A DNA stretch of 11,684 bases from Acidimicrobiia bacterium (GTDB taxonomy: Bacteria > Actinomycetota > Acidimicrobiia > Spongiisociales > ZC4RG35), in assembly GCA_025929005.1 (NCBI GenBank), contig JAICND010000010.1:1-11684 (forward strand). Reading direction: 5' to 3'. The translations under genes were made by a program, and so were the position numbers. Position 1 is the stretch's first letter; each line of letters begins with the position of its first letter. The notes under the pieces were generated by a model, which was not told the DNA's origin, made no database searches, and saw nothing but the letters and a program-made list of their open reading frames with translations. Below are positions 7,532-11,684 of this stretch, piece after piece.

Positions 7532-8380
7532 TTAGGGGCGAGGCGGAATGTTGGTTGGGGGCCCTGGGGTGACTCCCTCGGGTGGACCGCCAGGAACGCC
7601 TTCCGGCGGGCCAGGACTTACTTCGGTCTCCCCATCCTCGGTCGGGTCATCGTCGGCTTGCGCTGAGATGCCTCTGGCAAAACCCGCCACCATCTCACCG
7701 AACTCGCTCCCAAACCATTGCTCTTCGCTGGTGGCATTGGTGGCCATCCAATCCAACAATTCGGCCACTTTGGTACGCACCTCGTCGGCATTGCCTTGGT
7801 CCGTACTGGTGACTGCATTGGCGGCTTCTCGCAATGCATCGCCGGACTGTGAACCCTCCTCCGGGACATTGCCAACATCGGCCTGGTCGACGGCAGAGGC
7901 GGCATGGGCCAGTGCCTCGGAGACGAGGCCACCCTCGAACAAGCCTTGGGCCTCGGCGATGCGCTCCGCGGCACCCCCATTTCCGATGCCGATCACCTCC
8001 AGCGCACGATCAAGGCCATACAAAAGGTCGCCCGGAGCAGCATCGTCAGAGGCAATTGCCACGCCGGTCATGCCGGCAAGAGACAAGGCCAAAGCAAGGG
8101 TCGTTGCCAGCCTGGGCCTAAGAAACCTATTCCTTTTGACCCGTACTACGGCTCTCTGGCCGGACACCGACGCGTCAGCCGATCGCACGATCTCCGCCGC
8201 CTGCCGCGAAAAGGCAGCCACTTCACCGTCAGAGACCTCTTGAACGTTCCGATCCCTGAGCATCTGCAGGAGAGTCGCCAGGCCGGAACCTGGGTCGTTT
8301 CCTGACAGGAGACGGCCGATTTCTCGGTCAGAGAGCTTCTTATGGGCCATTTCACCTTCGTAATCGTCGAGATAGCTCAT
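7532..8380 (-). CDS. Single-pass membrane partner of ECF sigma factor (DUF5667-like, Pro-rich tail)
   Basis: A 282-residue protein with a cytoplasmic N-terminus (1-89), one membrane helix (about 90-111, LATTLALALSLAGMTGVAIA) and an outer part. Right after the helix comes APGDLLYGLDRALEVIGI (115-132), like the 'PGD-x-LY-x-x-K/D-x-x-E' core of DUF5667 proteins. The end is an acidic then Pro-rich tail with repeated GPPEGV. The ATG overlaps the sigma stop (ATGA, 8377-8380), so the pair is translationally coupled. By position and topology it is probably a membrane-bound regulator, perhaps an anti-sigma factor, of that sigma factor. The zinc-binding HxxxCxxC motif of ZAS anti-sigma factors is absent, so this role is inferred. 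A second ATG (8350) is a possible later start. Confidence 0.8.
   Translation of the reverse strand: MSYLDDYEGEMAHKKLSDREIGRLLSGNDPGSGLATLLQMLRDRNVQEVSDGEVAAFSRQAAEIVRSADASVSGQRAVVRVKRNRFLRPRLATTLALALSLAGMTGVAIASDDAAPGDLLYGLDRALEVIGIGNGGAAERIAEAQGLFEGGLVSEALAHAASAVDQADVGNVPEEGSQSGDALREAANAVTSTDQGNADEVRTKVAELLDWMATNATSEEQWFGSEFGEMVAGFARGISAQADDDPTEDGETEVSPGPPEGVPGGPPEGVTPGPPTNIPPRP
7547..7612 (-). repeat. Short imperfect coding repeat, Pro-rich tail
   Basis: Three tandem units of about 8 codons encode GPPEGVPG, GPPEGVTP and GPPTNI at residues 257-278 of the sigma partner protein. The DNA copies differ at several third positions, so this is an old repeat and not a recent slippage event. It sits at the outer, C-terminal end of the protein. 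Confidence 0.6.
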
Positions 8381-8985
8381 CGAGTTACGTCCTCAAGGTC
8401 GATTTTCGCGCGCATGGCCTCCAACGCACGCCGCTGCAGTGCCTTGGTGGCTCCCAGACTTCTGCCTATAACCCGGGCAGTCTCGTCTAGGGACAGGGCT
8501 GCGACCACTCGAAGACTGAGCACATCGCGCTGGGCGTCCGTGAGTTGTTCGAAAGCTCTGAGCAAATCGTCCGTGATCAGCCTCTCGACGGCTTCTGTCT
8601 CTACGTTTCCGCCCGCTGGCTCAGGCATTGAATCGACCAACAGTCCGATCTCGCGGGGGCGTCGGCTCATTGCCCGGCGTTCGTCAAGCAGACGGCGGTG
8701 GGCGATGACGAAGATCCATGACCGGAATGCGCTCTCGTCCCCGTTGAAACTATGAATCGCACGTGCCACATTCAGAAATGCCTCGCTGGCAACACCTTCA
8801 GGATCGGAGGCACCCCGGCTTCGGAGATATCCGGTCACCTGACCGGCCAAACTCCGGTAGAGGGCAGCCCAGGCCCACTCCGCCCCCGTTTTCGCGGCGA
8901 CCAGCACCTCACCGAAGCTTTCGCCTAAGCGCGTCGAGATGCGAGCTTCCTGGGCCCTCCGCCGATTGGGGTCTGTCGCTGACAT
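8377..8985 (-). CDS. ECF-family RNA polymerase sigma factor
   Basis: A 202-residue ECF sigma factor, which directs RNA polymerase to a small regulon. Region 2 spans about residues 36-104, with an aromatic SFNGDESAFRSWIFVIAHRRLLDERR stretch typical of regions 2.3-2.4 (here at 79-104, broken by no stop or gap). Region 4 spans about 138-195, with LTDAQRDVLSLRVVAALSL and the helix-turn-helix DETARVIGRSLGATKALQRRA. There is no extra C-terminal domain. The ATG at 8985 has only a weak ribosome site. The stop overlaps the membrane partner gene by 4 nt. An ECF-type promoter (GGAAC-N16-CGTTCT) sits 34-60 nt upstream and suggests the gene controls itself. The subgroup and target genes cannot be told from the window. 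Confidence 0.92.
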   Translation of the reverse strand: MSATDPNRRRAQEARISTRLGESFGEVLVAAKTGAEWAWAALYRSLAGQVTGYLRSRGASDPEGVASEAFLNVARAIHSFNGDESAFRSWIFVIAHRRLLDERRAMSRRPREIGLLVDSMPEPAGGNVETEAVERLITDDLLRAFEQLTDAQRDVLSLRVVAALSLDETARVIGRSLGATKALQRRALEAMRAKIDLEDVTR

Positions 8986-9018
8986 CTGTCTTGGGTTCCC
9001 GGACCTACATAGGCTCTG

Positions 9019-9045
9019 AGAACGAGCGTATGCGGCTGGCGTTCC
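9019..9045 (-). promoter_or_regulatory. ECF-type promoter of sigma operon
   Basis: On the minus strand, GGAAC (9041-9045) is followed by exactly 16 nt and then CGTTCT (9019-9024). This fits the general ECF promoter pattern GGAAC-N16/17-CGTT. It would start transcription near 9011-9013 and give a leader of about 26-28 nt before the sigma ATG. It lies where an autoregulated ECF gene would have its promoter. Confidence 0.55.
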
Positions 9046-9105
9046 TATCGTCGCCGGGGCCTCGGACTTGAGGTCACCGAGAGAAGTGTCAGAAAGCTCT
9101 CTACC

Positions 9106-9120
9106 ACCCCGCGCAGGGGT
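9106..9120 (-). terminator. Small GC hairpin after prepilin-like ORF
   Basis: A perfect 5-bp stem with a 5-nt loop (ACCCC-TGCGC-GGGGT on the minus strand) begins about 21 nt after the TAG of the small ORF. There is no T-run. It could be a weak terminator between that gene and the sigma operon, but a stem this short also arises by chance. Confidence 0.25.
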
Positions 9121-9141
9121 CTCGAGGGCGCTGACCGACCG

Positions 9142-9393
9142 CTACCCCCTGGAGGATAGTGTCGCGACCCATTTCGCGGTGATGGGGTCGCTCCCAGGAT
9201 TACGAATTGCCGGCGCCTTGGGCACCTGGCCGGCCACCGACGTGCGGCTCGCTGCGGCCGGCGCCACAGCTGTCGTCCCCCTCGAGATGGTGGTTAAAGC
9301 TGGCGATGCCTTGGAGTCGGCGGGTTCTCGAGAGCCGATGGCCATGACAGCAATTACCGTGATGATGGCGAGGCTTAGAAGCAGCTCAGTCAC
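9142..9393 (-). CDS. Small type IV prepilin-like protein, body reading frame (apparently frameshifted)
   Basis: An 83-residue frame opening with GTG at 9391-9393. It starts TELLLSLAIITVIAVMAIGS and continues as an Ala/Pro/Thr-rich tail with no further motif. Including the two in-frame codons just upstream (ATC, CCC) the start reads PIVTELLLSLAII, which lines up with the type IV pilin N-terminus (F-T-L-I-E-L-L-x-x-x-A-I-I): Glu at +5, then LL and AII. No ATG, GTG or TTG exists in this frame between GTG-9393 and the stop at 9442-9444, so the frame as read lacks a leader peptide. A separate frame just upstream supplies what looks like one (9386-9457). As written, the product would be a membrane-inserted stub. 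Alternatively it is a small unrelated membrane protein or chance ORF; no pilus assembly gene is in the window. Confidence 0.45.
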   Translation of the reverse strand: MTELLLSLAIITVIAVMAIGSREPADSKASPALTTISRGTTAVAPAAASRTSVAGQVPKAPAIRNPGSDPITAKWVATLSSRG

Positions 9394-9457
9394 GATGGGT
9401 GCCTGTTTGCTTTCGATGCCGCGAAGGCGCTCTGTCGATCGTCACCTTGCTGCACAT
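9386..9457 (-). other. 23-codon basic leader ORF, probable prepilin leader in another frame
   Basis: An ATG (9455-9457) preceded by AGGTGAG at 5-6 nt opens a 23-codon frame, MCSKVTIDRAPSRHRKQTG and then four more residues. Its TGA overlaps the GTG start of the small membrane ORF by 8 nt. Removing one C of the CCC run (9397-9399) would join the two frames as ...RKQTG|TIVTELLLSLAII. That gives a basic 19-residue leader, Gly at -1 and Glu at +5, which is the prepilin peptidase consensus. As it stands it is either a true coupled leader ORF or the N-terminal piece of a frameshifted gene. Confidence 0.45.
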
Positions 9458-9564
9458 GAGTCTCACCTGCCTTGGCTAGGCCCCACTCCCGGGCCCAGGA
9501 ACATCCCTGTAAACGACCGAATGTCCGAAATAGACACGCTTAGAACGAAAAAGGCGCGGACTTC
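9458..9564 (-). other. Structured, gene-free leader between DUF1905 gene and prepilin-like gene
   Basis: No coding frame is convincing here. On the minus strand it holds a spaced repeat TTCGG-ACA-TTCGG (within 9515-9530), a possible stem GGACAT/ATGTTCC with one bulged T, a 14-nt near-palindrome TCCTGGGCCCGGGA (9487-9500) and a small hairpin GCCT-AGCCA-AGGC before the ribosome site. It could be the 5' leader of the prepilin-like gene or the end of the arsR operon transcript. I could not match it to a known riboswitch. Confidence 0.3.
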
Positions 9565-9843
9565 TTATCGCTCGATCCGTTCGGCAAGGTGAACGGTGAT
9601 CTTGTCGCCTTGGGCCTTGCCAAGCAGCGACCGCAGGTCGGCTTTGATCGGCAACTTGTGGGTGCCATCACCAAGCGCCATAAAAGAGCTCGTGAAGGGG
9701 TGTCCGTCGATCGTGCCGGAGACCTTGACCAAGCCCCGGGTCCCGAAGTACTCGGCGGTCCAATCGGTGACGATGTAAGTCCAACCCCCTGGGGCATCGC
9801 TTTTCTCGAGAGTGGCGGTGAAGGTCTTATCGAGAGCCGTCAT
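9565..9843 (-). CDS. DUF1905 domain protein
   Basis: A 92-residue protein matching DUF1905, a small beta-barrel-like domain of unknown function. The family pattern is visible: FTATLEKSDAPGGWTYIV near the start, then FGTRGLVKVSGTIDGHPF, then the invariant-looking GDGTHKLPIKADLRSLLG, then GDKITVHL at the end. The length is normal for a stand-alone copy, and no YdeI-type partner domain is attached. The ATG (9841-9843) overlaps the stop of the ArsR/SRPBCC gene by 4 nt (ATGA), so the two are translated together and probably share the autoregulated promoter upstream of arsR. A shared role, such as binding or responding to a small hydrophobic ligand, is only inferred from the SRPBCC partner. Confidence 0.85.
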   Translation of the reverse strand: MTALDKTFTATLEKSDAPGGWTYIVTDWTAEYFGTRGLVKVSGTIDGHPFTSSFMALGDGTHKLPIKADLRSLLGKAQGDKITVHLAERIER

Positions 9844-10601
9844 TGGTCTCCTCCATACATGAGTGAGCCGGGGGTGGTCAGGAGGTCACCGGTTTCGAGC
9901 CAGGTCTTGAGACCCGACAGGATCATCGGCCAGCCCCCGTAGAGCTGGTCGTTGGCACCATCCCGCAACTGATCGTGGGTGACTATGAGCCGACAGGAGT
10001 CCTCAATTTGCTCGATCTCCCAGGTAACGCGGCTGGTGCCCTCGGCGATCACTTCCGGACCCCATAACGCACGCATCGCCTGCACCAGTTTCCAGGGTGG
10101 ATCGACCTCGAGGTTCTCGCCTTCCACGAGCGGGCCGTCAGCCCCCGCGTGCACCATCCGAAACGGTGAGCCGCCGGTCCACTTGGATTCGACCCTCGAG
10201 CCGAAGTGGTATTTCGCGCGAATATTCGGGTCGGTGATCGCCTCCCACAACCTTTCCGGCGTGGTGCGGATGTAGATCTCGAAGACCTTCTCCATGGTGT
10301 GCTCCAATTCGTTCTTGAGACCGACGAGACCGGCGGTCCACTCCTCGGTGTATTTGCTGACCCAGCGGTCATGGACGAGCCGAATCGGAACCGTGTTCAA
10401 GAAGTGAAGCTTCTCCCTACCCCGACGTTTGGACACGACCAGCCCGGCCGCCTCCAGGATCCCGAGGTGCTTGGCCACCGCGACCCGGGTCATGTCGAAG
10501 CGGGACTCGAGCGCCGACAACGTTTGCCCATCCTCGATGAACAGAGCGTCTAGCAGCCCTCTCCGGGTCTGGTCAGCCATCGCCCTGAACACCAGTTCCA
10601 C
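9840..10601 (-). CDS. ArsR-type HTH / SRPBCC (AHSA1) fusion regulator
   Basis: About 253 residues with two domains. The N-terminal part (about 1-90) is an ArsR-type winged helix: ELVFRAMADQTRRGLLDAL, then the recognition-helix region DMTRVAVAKHLGILEAAGLV, then the wing SKRRGREKLHFL. The C-terminal part (about 105-215) is an AHSA1/SRPBCC ligand-binding domain beginning KVFEIYIRTTPERLWEAITD, with YHFGSRVESKW and a closing helix GGWPMILSGLKTWLETG. No metal-binding cysteine pair is seen, so a metal sensor is unlikely; a small-molecule ligand in the SRPBCC pocket is more plausible. The frame has an ATG at 10610, but the -10 box overlaps that codon. The GTG at 10601 sits 8 nt past the -10 box and gives MELVFRAMAD, the usual family start, so I take it as a leaderless start. 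Confidence 0.88.
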   Translation of the reverse strand: MELVFRAMADQTRRGLLDALFIEDGQTLSALESRFDMTRVAVAKHLGILEAAGLVVSKRRGREKLHFLNTVPIRLVHDRWVSKYTEEWTAGLVGLKNELEHTMEKVFEIYIRTTPERLWEAITDPNIRAKYHFGSRVESKWTGGSPFRMVHAGADGPLVEGENLEVDPPWKLVQAMRALWGPEVIAEGTSRVTWEIEQIEDSCRLIVTHDQLRDGANDQLYGGWPMILSGLKTWLETGDLLTTPGSLMYGGDQ

Positions 10602-10608
10602 GGCGGGC

Positions 10609-10638
10609 ATAATAGGAAACCAAATGGTTTCATGTCAA
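10609..10638 (-). promoter_or_regulatory. arsR promoter with overlapping palindromic operator
   Basis: On the minus strand, TTGACA (10633-10638) and TATTAT (10609-10614) are separated by 18 nt, close to the housekeeping sigma-70-type consensus. Filling the spacer is a perfect inverted repeat, GAAACCA-TT-TGGTTTC (10616-10631). A repressor dimer bound there would block RNA polymerase, as expected for ArsR-family autoregulation. The AT-rich boxes stand out in high-GC DNA. Predicted transcription starts at or next to the GTG at 10601. Confidence 0.75.
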
Positions 10639-10652
10639 CCTATGAATCCAGA

Positions 10653-10997
10653 TCAGTGCAGATGCTGCTCCCAGTCTCTGGGGACCCGACCTCTAGGACC
10701 CGGCACGGGTTGGTTATGGGGGTGGTGATGGGGCGGCGCCAACACGGGGCCCTCCAGGAAGTCGCCGGTCGTGTAGTCGAAGAACCAATCCTCATCGGGT
10801 TCAAAACTCTGGACGATCGGATGCCCCGTGGAGGCAGCATGATGACTGGCATGCTGGGAGGGCGAAGAGTTGCAGCAACCGATGTGGCCGCATTGGGTGC
10901 AACGACGTAGGTGAAACCACCAACCCCCTGTGGCCAGGCACTCGACACAGCCTGTGCCGCTCGGCGGTGCCGCCGGATCGATCAGCTCTCCTCCCAC
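10653..10997 (-). CDS. UBP-type zinc finger protein
   Basis: A 114-residue protein carrying a UBP-type zinc finger (zf-UBP), a fold that in eukaryotes binds the free C-terminus of ubiquitin and in bacteria occurs as small stand-alone proteins of unclear role. Candidate zinc ligands are dense and in the right order: C17, C20, C33, C36, H38, C41, C42, H49, H52, H53 and H59, in CVEC...RRCTQCGHIGCC...HASHH...GHP. The sequence then reads FEPDEDWFFDY, a usual end of the domain, followed by a His/Pro-rich stretch and WEQHLH. The start is GTG at 10995-10997, one base after the upstream stop, with AAGGAG 10 nt before it inside the upstream gene. This points to co-expression with the membrane GTPase-like protein. 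Confidence 0.88.
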   Translation of the reverse strand: MGGELIDPAAPPSGTGCVECLATGGWWFHLRRCTQCGHIGCCNSSPSQHASHHAASTGHPIVQSFEPDEDWFFDYTTGDFLEGPVLAPPHHHPHNQPVPGPRGRVPRDWEQHLH

Positions 10998-10998
10998 T

Positions 10999-11684
10999 TC
11001 AGTCCAACTCCTTCTCCGTCATCGATGCGAGACGGTGCCTGGCAGATTCAACCGCGTCGACACCGCCAAAGCCAGCCGTCGTGATCGCCTCGGCCACCGC
11101 CTCCCTGACGAGGGCGGCAACCTCGATTCCTGTTCGTCGTCCAATCCAGGCGGCATGGAGCCTGAGCAGGAAGCCGAGCAGCAGGCTGAAAGCGAACCCG
11201 CCTCCGAGCAACACGAGTGGTGCGGGCACAGGACCCAGGTAGGGGACGTCAATGGTGGAGACCGGAAGGTCCCCCGGACCGAAAATGACCGTGAGATACC
11301 AGAGCGTCGCCACCAACACTCCCGCGCCGAGGATCATCTGTGCGAAGCCCATCACGGGCCAGATCATGGAATCAGGCACTGTCATCGCTTTGGCGGCTTG
11401 ACGGGTGGAGCGGTCAAGAGCCTTCGTGACCTCGGTCTCGACGTTGTTCGCCCCCATCTTTCTGAGGATCGAGGGTCGGCTGGTGCCCGGGACCGACCCG
11501 GCTGCCTTGATCAGCGCGGCTCGGACCGGATTCAAGGCGTGACCCAGGCCCCCGCGCCGGCGCCAGTCGACCAGGTAGGCGCCGGGATCCGCTTGCCGGG
11601 ACTTCCGCCCCGTGACCAGAGACAACAGGGTCAAGATCCGGGCCAGGAGCGACCCTCCCTGGAGGCGGGCGCGGTGCAAGACCG
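10999..11684 (-). CDS. C-terminal part of membrane protein, probable YfjP-type GTPase (5' end outside window)
   Basis: The reading frame is open to the right edge, so only the last 228 or so codons are seen; the TTG near 11679 is unlikely to be the start. There are two membrane helices at about residues 108-133 and 152-173 of the visible part, joined by a short Pro/Gly-rich loop (GDLPVSTIDVPYLGPVPAP). Before them is a basic region, WRRRGGLGHALNPVRAALI, and a helical stretch VTKALDRSTRQAAKAM. After them is a cytoplasmic helical tail RRTGIEVAALVREAVAEAIT. This layout matches the C-terminal half of actinobacterial YfjP/Era-like membrane GTPases, whose nucleotide-binding domain would lie upstream. 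Family assignment is by layout and remembered resemblance, since no G-motif is in view. Confidence 0.6.
   Translation of the reverse strand, partial: VLHRARLQGGSLLARILTLLSLVTGRKSRQADPGAYLVDWRRRGGLGHALNPVRAALIKAAGSVPGTSRPSILRKMGANNVETEVTKALDRSTRQAAKAMTVPDSMIWPVMGFAQMILGAGVLVATLWYLTVIFGPGDLPVSTIDVPYLGPVPAPLVLLGGGFAFSLLLGFLLRLHAAWIGRRTGIEVAALVREAVAEAITTAGFGGVDAVESARHRLASMTEKELD

Noticed and set aside
8998..9004. Second GGGAACC close to the sigma start codon as a -35 box
   Set aside because: A matching -10 would lie inside the coding region and none is seen; the GGAAC at 9041-9045 has a correctly spaced partner.
9458..9564. Cyclic-di-GMP (GEMM) riboswitch before a pilin-like gene
   Set aside because: The conserved GEMM core sequences and paired tetraloop/receptor arrangement could not be found.
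9068..9592. 174-residue plus-strand ORF across the intergenic region
   Set aside because: It begins with TTG without a ribosome site, runs into the DUF1905 gene on the other strand and has no recognisable pattern; the minus-strand pilin-like frames explain the region better.

Overview
This is a high-GC chromosomal window that looks actinobacterial (Actinomycetota). The strongest clue is a complete Cvn 'conservon' (sensor kinase, roadblock, DUF742, small GTPase), a cluster largely confined to that phylum. GTG and TTG starts, ATGA/GTGA gene overlaps and a probable leaderless gene fit the same picture. An Acidimicrobiia-like lineage is possible, but I cannot fix the class from sequence alone. 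No rRNA, tRNA, CRISPR array, insertion sequence or phage gene is visible.

Layout. Two genes read rightward: the C-terminal half of an MFS transporter (1-696, cut by the window edge) and an AI-2E/PerM-family membrane protein (782-1921). Everything after that reads leftward. Taken in order of transcription from the right edge, these are: the C-terminal half of a two-TM membrane protein resembling YfjP-type GTPases (10999-11684, cut by the edge), coupled to a UBP-type zinc-finger protein (10653-10997). Next is an ArsR-HTH/SRPBCC fusion regulator with its own promoter and operator, overlapping a DUF1905 gene (9565-10601). Then comes a small prepilin-like gene that appears frameshifted (9142-9457). 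It is followed by an ECF sigma factor and a single-pass membrane partner (7532-8985), and then a squalene-cyclase-like alpha/alpha-barrel protein (6316-7437). The last unit is the conservon (1936-6220), whose fifth and final gene encodes an all-helical coiled-coil protein.

How they work together. CvnA should sense an extracytoplasmic cue through a large outer domain. CvnB (roadblock) and CvnC (DUF742) would connect it to the Ras-like GTPase CvnD. The 4-nt overlap of the coiled-coil gene with cvnD suggests that this protein is a downstream partner or scaffold. The ECF sigma factor probably drives its own operon from a GGAAC-N16-CGTT promoter, and its overlapping membrane partner probably controls its activity. 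The ArsR/SRPBCC protein probably represses its own operon through a perfect palindrome between its -35 and -10 boxes.

The most noteworthy items are the five-gene conservon with its coiled-coil partner, the prepilin-like gene that a one-base change would restore to a G|xxxxE cleavage motif, and the leaderless, operator-overlapped arsR promoter. Intergenic space is short throughout, except for 8986-9564, which holds the prepilin-like gene, a structured leader, a hairpin and the sigma promoter.
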